Assembly (NCBI RefSeq): GCF_031755915.1
Contig: NC_083389.1
Span: forward strand, 17,167,001-17,231,000
Direction of reading: 5' to 3'
Length of the DNA: 64,000 nucleotides
DNA from: Ziziphus jujuba
Taxonomy: Eukaryota > Streptophyta > Magnoliopsida > Rosales > Rhamnaceae
Part shown: one piece after another, positions 37,651-48,290 of the stretch
How positions within the stretch are numbered: position 1 is the first letter of the stretch
Layout of the letters: each line of letters begins with the position of its first letter
Translations under genes and position numbers: made by a program
The notes under the pieces: generated by a model
Seen by the model: only the letters and a program-made list of their open reading frames with translations
What the model was told of the DNA's origin: nothing
The model's database searches: none

Positions 37651-38525
37651 ATGGAAACTGGTGGAAAGCTGAAGAAGGGTGCAGGAGGGAGGAAAGGTGG
37701 CGGTCCGAAGAAGAAACCGGTGTCGCGGTCCGTCAAAGCCGGTCTGCAGTTCCCGGTTGGAAGAATCGGCCGGTACTTGAAGAAGGGACGCTACTCTCAG
37801 CGGGTCGGAACTGGAGCTCCTGTTTACCTCGCTGCCGTCCTCGAATACCTTGCTGCGGAGGTAAGATTTTGAACTCTGTTTGATGGAATTGCATTTGGTT
37901 TTCCATTTTTTTCTAGGGTTTGCGAATTTGCTGCTCAGTTTAATATCTTGCTTGACGTCTCTTTGGTTAGTTAGACTGAGAGAAAAATGGTAAAATGAAT
38001 TCAGCTAGGTTTTCGGTTGGACTTGTTATGACTCAAAAACTTCCAAGTTCAGTCTGCTGCTTCATTTTCTCGTCTAATTCTCATGCTTTGTTGGCATCCT
38101 AATACTGTCCCTTTTTTCATTGTGTTACATCAATTTTGCTAGTCAATCAGAGGCAAAAATTTCAAATGAATTTTCAAAATTTTCGATTTGCCCGTTGACA
38201 TTTCTGGTAAAAATACCAAATGGTGTTGAAGAAATTTCCATAATAATTCAGGTTTTAACATATGGGTATGCGTTTTCTTTAGGTTTTGGAGTTGGCTGGT
38301 AATGCTGCGAGAGACAACAAGAAGAATCGAATTATACCAAGGCATGTGCTTTTGGCTGTGAGGAACGATGAAGAACTTGGAAAGCTTCTTGCTGGTGTGA
38401 CCATTGCCCATGGCGGTGTTCTTCCAAATATCAACCCTGTGCTTTTGCCAAAGAAAACTGAGAAAGCAGCTGCAAAAGAGGTCAAATCCCCATCTAAAGC
38501 CACAAAGTCTCCTAGGAAGGCGTAG
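37651..38525 (+). CDS. H2A.W: Histone H2A.W
   Basis: A core histone variant that dimerises with H2B in nucleosomes of plant heterochromatin. Two exons, 37651-37860 and 38283-38525, give 150 residues. The intron falls between AAE and VLELAG, the classic plant H2A intron site. The histone fold is complete ([76 protein letters not shown]). The extended C-terminal tail ends [12 protein letters not shown], two SPKK-like motifs that define H2A.W and bind linker DNA; there is no SQEF motif, so it is not H2A.X. The start codon is the first ATG after the leader and gives the usual METGGK-like beginning. The gene looks intact and expressed. It converges with the H2B gene. Confidence 0.97.
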
Positions 38526-39690
38526 TTTCTCTCTTTTCAAGCCTCTTTAACCAAAAAAAAAAAAAAATGTCAATGTATCTCTCTCTGTATGTAAAAATTC
38601 CTACTTGTATTTTGGCTTGTAGGAAAAGCTTCATTTGCTTAAGAATTAGGATCATTGTACTCCTTTCTTTTCCATATGGGTCGTAGATACAATCCTTTGT
38701 TTCATATGAATGAAATGAAATTTGCTTAGTTTTTAATTTCAGTAAACAGTGTTTATATACTTATTTATGATCATTGTGCTTTGTTTTGCCTCGGTTTTCT
38801 TTTAGGCTAATGTGATTCATTTTGTTCGAGTGTTCGGAAAGAATAGTCTTAATAGTTATTAAGATTCTCTAATTCTATGAATTTTATAAAAGGTCAAAGT
38901 CAATCAGCAGGTTTTCTTTCTCTTTTTCTGTTTTTTTTTTTTTTTTTTTGTAGTATATAATTTTTCGTCTCTTGGGTGATTTGTTACTTGGTATATTATG
39001 ATGATGTGATGTATAAAGATGATTTGCTATTATGATGATGTGATGTATAGAGATTGTTAATCGCTTTTTGATAATTTGTTATTATTATCATGTATCTCCT
39101 AAAGTGTGATGGTTCTTTTCTTGTTTTGTAACCTAGGATGCGAGATTTGAGCTAAGATAGATACTTGAAAAAAAATAAAGTTTTGAAAAAATAATAGTTT
39201 TGTAAAGCAATAATTTTGCCATTAGTTATTAGAGGTCGTCATGTTTAACTTAAATAGAAGTTGATGGCAAAAAAAATAAAATTTCGGTGATAATTCCATT
39301 TTCAGGTCCACTCAACACGTAAGTGTTTTCCAAATATCTTAAAAAAAAAAGGAAAGAAGAAGAAGAAAAAACAAAAATGAGATTACTGAGAAATGTTGTT
39401 GTCTTTTGGTTAAATCATGCTAAACAGAGCCAAGCAATCTGTTTACTGGTTTTGTTGATAGAATCTTTTGTTCATTTGTAAATTATTTGTATATTAAACC
39501 AAGTCATAGCTAATTAAAAATTGTTTAAAGTATTATTATTATTATTTTTTTTTTAATGCTACGATGCTGAAAAGAAAAGAAAAGCATAAATACGAAGGAA
39601 GAAAGCATCAGCCACATCCACCTTGCGTAGGCAAAAAGCCTCTAACAAAACCATTAGCACCAGGAAGAAAGACACTGATCATGTAATAAG
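38526..39690. other. H2A.W 3' region and spacer
   Basis: The first 200 bases are the probable 3' UTR. A 38-base near-perfect direct duplication (GCTATTATGATGATGTGATG type) lies at about 38994-39053. A T run is at about 38930-38949. Nothing else is recognised. Confidence 0.6.
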
Positions 39691-41180
39691 GCTACATTCA
39701 GGCACCTGGACCAAAGATATTGCTAAAGATATTTAGCGGAGAAACAAGTTGAAGCGTCCATACTTCATGAACAACTTGATTGCAGGTTCTTGGCACCCAA
39801 GTGAAAGGGCAATTTATGAAACCAGAAACCAAGACATGTGCATGGTTCATAATCAGAGAGTTTTCCCGACAAAGCTTAGAACATTTCCCAATACAACCAC
39901 TAATAACAGCTAAAGTATCTTCCACACGTATAATATGAGTCTACCATTCTTGCTTAACACATTCTAAAGCCCAAATCGAAGCTAGAGTTTCAGCTAGCTC
40001 TACTGGAAAAGCACAATTCTGGACCATAAACCCAACAACATATAAGATGAATCTCTAGCAACAATAGCAATGCAACAAGAATTTTCAAAGAAAGGAGCAT
40101 ATAAGTTTAGCTTATTTACACTAGAGGGAGGAGCTTTCCAACAAATAGCAACATTTGTTTTATCAGAGTTAGGAATCTGTTTATCCAACAAAAAACTATT
40201 TTCAAATTTCTCAAATATTTTCTCTAAAAGCTTTACATCATCTGCCATAGATTTAGAATCTCCCAAGGAGAATGAGCCATAAAGGATTAAGTTTCTTTTC
40301 CTTCAAATAAAATCCAACAACAATGCCCCAAATAAACAAAAATTATCTCCATCAGGAAGCATTCTTAATTGATCAGGAGGATTAACAATGAAATCAATCA
40401 AATCCAAAGTAATCGAAAATTAAAAAGAGTTGATTCTGATAGACTACTTGTTTGCAAAGCAAAGAGCTGTAGTATAATATAACAATTAACAAAAATAGGT
40501 AAAATATCTTCTTGAGAAGAAGTTCAGAAAGGACAGCCAACATTTGCCATGATCAGATTTAAGTGCTTTAACAGATTAAGGGAGAGGATTTTCCAAAGCT
40601 CGTCTGGGTATAGGAACAAAACCGGGCAAGTGAGGTATCCTAGGATCCCTCCATATATCCACTTGTGAACAATTCCAAATAATAAGCAAGCATGTTTTTT
40701 GACTAATTCTTGAGATGCCAAAAACTCTCTATGTAGGAGAATCTTTTGGGGACTCAAAGCAATTTAGAAAACCAGAGAATCTACAATGTTTGGACAATAA
40801 AATATTCACCCAAGGTTTATCTACTTTGGCAGCTGCTATCCATCCAGGTTTAGAAAGTAAAAGAAGATTCATATAAGCAATTTTTTTAAATCCAAGACCT
40901 CAAACATATTTGGGTCTGCATATAGAATCCCAAGAAACTAAATATGGTCAGTTACTCTCAAACACAACCATTTTCACATGAATTTTCATAGTAGACATAG
41001 CATAAAAACGAATTCAAGAAACAACACTTTCAATAAAATTTGTCCTTCAGGCTCTTAATAATAAACTCCATTGCCAGCTAGACAGTTCAACGCTATCAAT
41101 AATTTTCTCAAAATTTTTGCGTCGGTTATTATCAAGGAAAAGAGGGTTACCAAGATGGTTATTCCACAATGGTTTGCCTC
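39690..41180 (-). pseudogene. Decayed L1-type LINE remnant
   Basis: Minus-strand pieces keep the same order as the LINE at 8356-10862: LGNPLFLDNNRR...FEKIID (about 41150-41090), a GLGFKK-like RT tail region (about 40920), a zf-RVT-like region (about 40700), then an RNase H start in which the first catalytic Asp is replaced (KLNLYAPFFENSCCIAIVARDS, about 40130-40070), and the RNase H end FTWVPRTCNQVVHEVW (about 39800). Many stops and frame changes break it. It is much older than the other LINE. It lies between the H2A.W and H2B genes. Confidence 0.8.
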
Positions 41181-42570
41181 CCTTTCAATTTAATCTTAGG
41201 ATTCCGGAATTTGTCACTTTGCAACACCCTTAAAAGTGCTTGACTGCTTGTTATGTGAAAATTACTTCCTCATATTATTTTCCAATTCAAGTAGACACTT
41301 GGATTGTCATATGAGCTATCCTGAACAATTCGGTGCCATGTACATCATTTTTGTTCCCTTTTACTACAAGTCGGAGAAAAAAAAAAAAGTCTCCGCAAAC
41401 GGCCCCCATATGCTTACCATTCTGTGCAACCCTCTTCCATTTGAGAAATAATGGTGACGTCTCTGCACTTGGTAAAGTTTATGGTAATCTCATTCCTTAC
41501 AATAGATTTATTCATCTTGCTGTGGCATATCTATATACGGTTTATGGAGACAGATTTTAGTAATTTGGACGCCATCTTGATATCCCACCTTTGTTTACTT
41601 CACATGATTCTGAATCTTGTAACAGGCACAAACAAATTATAAATTTGCAATATTTAACCTGATTTGCAATTTTGCTATTCATTCGACACTTATTTGATTT
41701 AAAGAAATACCAAACACCAGGACACGTAGGAGAAAGACTTAAAAAAGGAAATTTAAAGTAATGAAACGGAAGCTATCAGTGGCATTACTCCTTGCATTTT
41801 CAAGTGTCTTAAGTGTACCAAAACCAAGTTTGACCTCTAAAATAATATGAAAAGCCCTTCAAACACCTAAAATAATATGAAAACCCATTTCCATGAATGG
41901 CATTATAACAGTACGCACTTGCTTTAATGCTTTTCATTAAAGAATAGGCAAATTTATACTTGGATATAATAATGGCAATGTGACATTTCTTTAGTACCAT
42001 AATTATGTTTCAATAGCATTAGGAAGGGCTTAGCAAATAGTAGCATGCTCTTTGGAACAGCTGAGAGGACGTGCACGTACCATAAATCCATCTTTTTTTG
42101 TTGGAATTTTATATCAATAGTACCAATGCCTACCTTCTAGGTTGATAAGTCAGCAAAACGAGTATCAAAACTCAATTGGCATTCCTCTTCATCTAAAAGA
42201 CCCACAGTTGTTTTGTTTCAGTTTCCAAACCCACTTCCTACCAAACTTTCTGAGAGCCAACCCAAATAATAATTTTAACAAATTGCTTAAAATCTAACTC
42301 CTAAGATTTCTAATTTCTAATCGCACGCATCTGCATTAAATTATCCAGATCAGATGGTATATTAACATTCGGATCAAACACCTTCCAGTAGAAAACCCAA
42401 TGATCAACTTCGTTTTAAATGTATCAAAGATATTACACCTATCACCCAGAAAGGAAAAGGAACAAATCTAAACCGATATAATTTGCAGAAAACCCTAGAT
42501 TCCCAACACAGAAACGTTTTTCGGAATCCGATCTCAAAGAAGAAAAAAATAAAAATAAAAAATTAGAAAT
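41181..42570. other. Spacer between LINE remnant and H2B
   Basis: No gene is seen. The H2B 3' UTR occupies part of the right end. A short direct repeat, ACCTCTAAAATAATATGAAA / ACACCTAAAATAATATGAAA, lies at about 41830-41882. Confidence 0.6.
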
Positions 42571-42987
42571 TCAAGAACTGGTAAACTTGGTGACGGCCTT
42601 TGTGCCTTCAGAAACGGCGTGCTTGGCCAATTCACCGGGAAGGACCAATCGGACGGCGGTCTGGATCTCCCTGGAGGTAATGGTGGGCTTCTTGTTGTAA
42701 CGAGCCAATCTGGAAGCCTCCTGAGCGAGCTTCTCAAAGATGTCGTTGATGAAGCTGTTCATGATCCCCATAGCCTTGCTCGAGATCCCGATGTCAGGGT
42801 GAACCTGCTTGAGAACCTTGAAGATGTAAATTTTGTAGGTCTCGGTGCTCTTTTTGACCCTCTTCTTCTTCTTCTCTACGCCTCCTTCTTTGGCCACCTT
42901 CTTCTCGGCCTTCGGCTTCTTCTCCGCCGGAGCTTTTTCTGCCGGTTTCTTCTCCGCCGGCCTCTTCTCTCCCTTCGTCGGAGCCAT
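42571..42987 (-). CDS. H2B: Histone H2B
   Basis: An intronless 138-residue core histone. The N-terminal tail is a run of Pro/Ala/Glu/Lys repeats ([18 protein letters not shown]...), typical of plant H2B. The fold follows with [60 protein letters not shown] and the end AVTKFTSS. The lysine four residues from the end (Lys134) matches the site ubiquitinated by HUB1/HUB2 in Arabidopsis. The start is at the conserved MAP. The promoter carries a histone octamer motif (see 43111-43175). It faces the H2A.W gene, with which its product would pair in the nucleosome. Arabidopsis At2g37470, also an H2B, is the positional match I recall. Confidence 0.97.
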   Translation of the reverse strand: MAPTKGEKRPAEKKPAEKAPAEKKPKAEKKVAKEGGVEKKKKRVKKSTETYKIYIFKVLKQVHPDIGISSKAMGIMNSFINDIFEKLAQEASRLARYNKKPTITSREIQTAVRLVLPGELAKHAVSEGTKAVTKFTSS

Positions 42988-43110
42988 TACTTATCGGAAT
43001 TTTCTCGAGAAAATTTGGAAGAAAGAAACGAAGCTACTTCGTATTGGAAAATGGGGATTCTCCAAGAGAAAGAAAGAGCGATGTGAGGGAAAGTTTAGTA
43101 GAGACGAATT

Positions 43111-43175
43111 CTTTATATAGAGCGCTGGGATTGATTCTCATTGGTCGATAAGGTTTTCACGCGGATCGTTGACGT
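43111..43175 (-). promoter_or_regulatory. H2B promoter: TATA, CCAAT, octamer, hexamer
   Basis: On the minus strand, CTATATAAAG (43111-43120) is a TATA box about 125 bases before the start codon, and CCAAT lies at 43138-43142. The plant histone octamer CGCGGATC (43160-43167, plus-strand reading) and TGACGT (43170-43175, the reverse of the hexamer ACGTCA) lie side by side. These are the standard elements for S-phase expression of plant histone genes. Confidence 0.75.
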
Positions 43176-45927
43176 GTCGAATACCTAGCCGTTGGATTTG
43201 GATAGGTGTAGATTTGCGGTTGCGATTACATTTTACTTTTTCCAATGGATTTTAGTGATAAGCGAGTTGAAATTTTAGTTGGTCTCCATCGCACGTGCGA
43301 TTTACCTTCAGATGACGCTTTCCCAAAGATAAAGAGCAAAAATACAAAATCTTCTCTAATTTTTAATTTTGTTTTCCGCTTCCTCCAAAATAAATAAATA
43401 AATTCGTTTTTTGAAAAAACAAATTTTACACAGTCACCTGCCAATCAAAACATTAATATATTTTAATTCTAATAAATATTTATCACAGTTTATCTTTTTT
43501 CATTTTTTTAATACATATAATTTAAAATGATGTCATATTTGAGGGAGATTTTGCAAATTAGCAACGTTAAAAAAAAAAAAAAGAAATTAAAAAAATAAAA
43601 TTGGAAGGAAAGCTTTTGTAATTAACACTAAATTAAGTATGGAGGCTATTGTTTTCCCCCCTTTTTACTGTAATTATTTTTGTATAGGTATGAACTATGG
43701 AGGGATAATAATATTAGAATTATGCAATTTAATAACAAAATGCTTAAATTTAAAAAGGTTCGTACAGCTGTGGCATTGCCCCTCAACGATATATAGTTGG
43801 TTTAGAACCCTATATTAAGAAGAAATGTTTTGCAATTTAGATTTGTTTAATATGAAGAGTTTAAGGGGGTCGTTTCTCTACTAAGAATTCACATATATTC
43901 TTAACAAAATCGAACTCACAAATATTTGATTAATGTTAAAAGATATAAACTCAGCAAAACATCCATTTTTCAATGCTTAATTAAACAAAGAAAAATACTC
44001 CTTTTATATTTTTCTTGTAAACTAGATAAGTTTTAAAACATTTCATATCTTACAAGTCTAGCATCAAATATTAGATGCTCAGAAATGATAGACATTATCA
44101 TCAACATTCAAACTTAATTTCCTCTACTACATTTCAACTCAAATAAAATTGTTGAGTGAGTTAAACCAAGTGATTTCAATAATAGATGTGCATATACCAT
44201 CACCAGCCAACTTCTCCATGCTAAATTTTACAGCAAACAAGTAAATTAACAGATTTTGATAAAAAAAAAAAATGCATATTCCAATTAAAAAGAAAAAATT
44301 TTAAAACTACTTAAAGAAACAGAAATATGTCTTACAATGCAGTCCTCCTTCTTTTTCTTCCTCTTCTTTTATACTTTCCAAAACAAGCATTTGAAGTTCA
44401 AAATAAGAACGGAACATACCACATATAATGTAACAACCCAAATGACCTCCTCTCCCTTTCTTTATGCTAGAAATACCTTTTGCAAACTGAAGCCCGATCA
44501 TCTTTAATTAGTCCTGTAACATGAAATAATAAAAATGCCAAGAATAAACAACATCAGCACTCAGATATGACATGTCAAGTTGTCTGTCTTTTCTTTTTTT
44601 TTTTTTTTTTTACTTTTTTTTGGGTGTGTGTGCGCGCTTGAAAATGCCACTTCAAGGCATAAAAAAGAATAAACACCAATAGCAAAAAAATAATAATAAA
44701 AAATTAAAAATTAAATTAAATTAAATTAAAACACAGTAGCTTTAATTTGGTTATGTTTCCTTGGCGAATTTTAAGTAATTAGCTATTAATAAATAGAAGA
44801 TATATTAAAAAAAGGTGAATTCAAGTTCCACCGCTTTCATCTTATGTTGTAGCTTCATGATAAGATACCACAGAAATTTAAGTTAATACAGAGATAAATT
44901 GGAGATGCAAGGTCTACATACCAAGCAGATAATGCCGTGAAAAAGCGGAAATAGACATCTTAATCTTGTTATTCTTTACTTCAAGGACGAACATACTAAG
45001 GTCTCAACTAAAAATTAGTACCTCTCACATTGATTCCTTTGGTGGTAAGAGGAAAGTGAGGAAGGTGATGGTGCCATGGAGTAAGTTTGGGCATCTTTAC
45101 TCTTAAAGAGCTACAATTGTTCTTTGTAGTCAAAACAAAACTACATCATCTATATATTAGTTCCTGACATAAATAGCTTCTCTTTCAAGCTAATACCACG
45201 CTTACACCAAAAATAAAAGTCTATGATATGAAATCTTGAACCAAGCCCAAGAAGAAACCAAAATTTCTATCAAGTTCCCCCTGAATTGACAAACCATCCA
45301 TATTCAATTACCAAAATTTGGACTGACAGATCAGAGGTATCCAAATGGCTACTTGCCTTGCATATTACTTAGCCTACGAGGAAATTCGTGCATACAATTG
45401 GCTCTTTCTAGCTATAATGTTTTTCCATCATCACTGAGGAGTGGAAAAAACTTAGCTTTCTTCAAAAATATTGTCCAACTCTTTTAGACAATATTTTTCC
45501 ATCGTCACTCTTTGCTGAAATATCTTTCTTATAAAATATTGTCTAACACTACCTATGCAACACCACAGTATAAGTTATCTACAGTGCAGCTCCTGCAATC
45601 TTAAAAGTCAACAATACTACCCCCCATAAAAAAAATGATCCTAATGGATAGACAATATTTCTTCCCATCTTCCATCTTTTAAATATTCAAGTTCAACCCA
45701 CAAAACCCAACTAATGGATACAGCACTCCGAACCCTATACGCATAATAAACTGCTAGTTAAATTAAATAGAATACCTATCAACTATCACACCATTAGGAC
45801 AGCTCTGACTGCTTAGCCAAGCAGCAATTGCAAAACTCATTCTTAAGTTTTAAACACAACTCAACAGAACCAGCAAATACTGGCACAAAAATAAAATTAC
45901 GAGTGAGTGACTAAAAGGTAAGAAATG
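43176..45927. other. Intergenic region or 3' part of the gene at 45928-46638
   Basis: No coding sequence is supported. Composition rises slightly above the AT-rich background at 44820-45900, which would suit a long 3' UTR or intron of the minus-strand gene to the right. Homopolymers at 44590-44609 and 44620-44628 are the only repeats of note. Confidence 0.5.
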
Positions 45928-46638
45928 CTAAAAAATAATGTCAATAAAACCAAAACAAAAAGCACCAAACAGGGGGGTAAAAAAAAAAAAAAAAGGCAAA
46001 AGGGGTTTTTGCATATAAAACCTTGCAGAGCCAGCATTCAAGCTCCGATGAAGAATCCGACCCTGTGCAGAATCTCCACCGTCGATCAATTCCCTCAGCC
46101 CTAAATTACCCACTTTTTCCTCCTTCTCCTCCTCCTCCTCCTCCTCTTCTTCTTCCTCCTCAACAGCACGACCAGCATCACCACCACGAGCCTTACCCTG
46201 CAGCCTCTCGAAGTAATTCCCATATATATACTCTGGGGTATACCCGTTTTCTTCATCGAAAAGCATGATGTGGCCGTGCCACTCCCAGACCCGATAATCC
46301 GAACCCTTCTCCTCGTGGAACCCGATGCAAATGTGGTGCTCTCCGATAGTCACCGCCTGACCCGAATTGGGCTTGAGGGAATCGATTCTGCCGCTGAGGA
46401 TGACCCGGATGATCTCCTTCTCGAGCTTGGATTCTTCCTTGGCGAGCTGGGTTTTGTTCTCGTCGTTGTCATCGTCGCCGTCGTTGTCAGAGAAATTGAG
46501 GAGGAAGTCTTCGAGGGATTGAGAGAGAAAGGGTTTGTTGTTGTTGTTGTTGTTGTTGGGTGGTCGGATTTGGAGCCTACCCATTAGGGTTTGAAGGAGG
46601 AGGTTGTCGAAACCGGCGGTGTTGGCGAAGGAGTTCAT
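45928..46638 (-). CDS. Plant-specific conserved protein, function unknown
   Basis: A single open frame of 236 residues from the ATG at 46638. It begins MNSFANTAGFDNLLLQTLMG and has a seven-Asn run (residues about 28-34), an acidic Asp/Asn stretch, a block that looks like a folded domain at about 70-165 (IIRVILSGRIDSLKPNSGQA, HHICIGFHEEKGSDYRVWEW, GHIMLFDEENGY, YIYGNYFERL), a run of about 12 Glu, then LGLRELIDGG and RILHRSLNAGS. I have seen this block in uncharacterised plant proteins but know no function. The upstream ATG at 46743 in the same frame would add a CT-rich-encoded leader and was not chosen. The last 25 residues (QKPLLPFFFFFTPLFGAF) look non-native; a splice donor CAAG/GTTTTATATG just before them, near 46022, may remove them. 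Confidence 0.75.
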   Translation of the reverse strand: MNSFANTAGFDNLLLQTLMGRLQIRPPNNNNNNNKPFLSQSLEDFLLNFSDNDGDDDNDENKTQLAKEESKLEKEIIRVILSGRIDSLKPNSGQAVTIGEHHICIGFHEEKGSDYRVWEWHGHIMLFDEENGYTPEYIYGNYFERLQGKARGGDAGRAVEEEEEEEEEEEEKEEKVGNLGLRELIDGGDSAQGRILHRSLNAGSARFYMQKPLLPFFFFFTPLFGAFCFGFIDIIF

Positions 46639-47918
46639 GGTTGTTTGATTTTGGTTTGAGAAGAGTGAAGAAAAGGTTTTCAGAACCTCCAAAAGGAGAG
46701 AGAGAAAGTGAGCAAGAGAAGGGTTTTGGAGATTGGGAAACAAATAGAGTACTTGTTGAGGAGGGTTTATGCTTCTTCGTTTTTGGGTTTTTATTTTTAT
46801 TTTTTGGCTTTCGGATTTTTGGGATGTGATTGATGTTTTTTTTGGTGGGTGATGAATTTTTTTTTTTTTTGCTTGGTTTGGTGGATGATGATTGGTTTGT
46901 ACAATCTACTTCTCGATATAAGCTTAGGTTTATTCAAAGCCCAAAAAAAAAAAAAAAAAAAAAAAGATATAAACTTATTTGTCATGATAAAAAAAATTAA
47001 TAGGACCTGTATATCATATAATATGTATCAACAACCATAAAACCAGTAGCAATAATTCTGTCGGTTATAAATAATAAAACTCAAATTAAATATATAAATA
47101 CTTTATAATATTTATTAAATGTCGAATCATAAATGTTCTTACATTTTGCCATATCACATGGGTACAATAGTTGTATACATTTTCCCTTTTATGTATCAAA
47201 TTTTATGGGCGACTGTTGTTACTTTATTCAAATATTCTAAGTGCAAGTGATTTTTCTTGTTCATACAAGATTAGGAGAAAAAATTATTTATATATACAAC
47301 AACTTTTTTGTTTTCTGGTTAATTACAAATACAACAGTTGCTTAAATTATATGTTGCAATGATTAAATACTCAATAAAATATTTTAAACAAACATTCTAT
47401 TCTCATAGAAAAAAAAAATAAGAAAAAAAAGGCATGTTTTATTTTAACATTGTGCATAATTATAAATGGTTAGGTTCTCAGCAAAAGAATAGATATTATA
47501 AGTGGTTTGCCAATAATCATATAAGTCATTCTTTTTCGGGGGAAAAAAAAATCTTATAACTCTTTCTCGATTTATGTTGTATGTAATTTTTGCCTAAATT
47601 TATGGAAATGAAAATTTAGGGGAATGAGTACTGCATGCTATGTTAATCTGTAAGTAACAGATAATTTTTATTACCCAAAAAAAAAAAAATTGGTATTTTT
47701 TTTTTTTTTTTTTACATTTAAGGGAATGAAAAATTAGTGGAATAACCGAATGAGTAATGTTATGCTCACTGTATCATATAAATTTATAATATACTTAATA
47801 TTTCTCATAACAACAATACCAAATTGTCAAAATGTTTATTGAAATTTATTTATCAAATAATATTACGAATGATGTAAAATAATATATATATATATATATA
47901 TATGATAAATGATATTAC
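46639..47918. other. Promoter region and AT-rich spacer
   Basis: Divergent flank of the gene at 45928-46638. It holds A/T homopolymers (46856-46870, 46943-46965, 47697-47713) and a TA tract at 47882-47903. No gene is seen. Confidence 0.6.
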
Positions 47919-48290
47919 TGTAAAAATCCAAACCACTGCATGAGATATTATCCTCTAGGGCTTTAGACCTAGTTTGTACGGTTTTAAAAAACCTCTCAAG
48001 GCCTTTTTATAAGTCATGCTTTGTTCTCATTTTAACCGATGTGGATCCAATGCCCTCACTACTACACTTTCGTTTTCATTTTCAACTGATGTGGGTCCAG
48101 CATCCTCGCTACCACACCGATTCGGATACTGGTTCTGATACCAACTGTAACAGTCTAGACCACCCACATGAAATATTGGCCACTTTGGATTTAGCCTGTA
48201 CGATTTTAAAAGGCCTCTTAAAGAAAATATACCTACACTCTTTTATAAGGTATGTTTCTTTTTTATTTCCAACTGATATGGAATCTCACA
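47919..48290 (-). mobile_element. TRIM-like miniature LTR retrotransposon
   Basis: Two related terminal segments, 47919-48049 and 48146-48290, both start TGTAA and share TTTAGCCT/TTTAGACCTAG, TTGTACGGTTTTAAAA / CTGTACGATTTTAAAA and CTTTTTATAAG-like blocks. Three bases inside the right one, GGTTCTGATACCA (48131-48143) read on the minus strand is TGGTATCAGAACC, a primer-binding site complementary to initiator methionine tRNA with one mismatch. The interior is under 100 bases and encodes nothing. I could not confirm a target duplication. Confidence 0.72.

Noticed and set aside
42619..43086. 155-codon plus-strand frame over the H2B gene
   Set aside because: It is the antisense shadow of H2B; its leucine-rich sequence follows from the reverse complement of lysine/glutamate codons.
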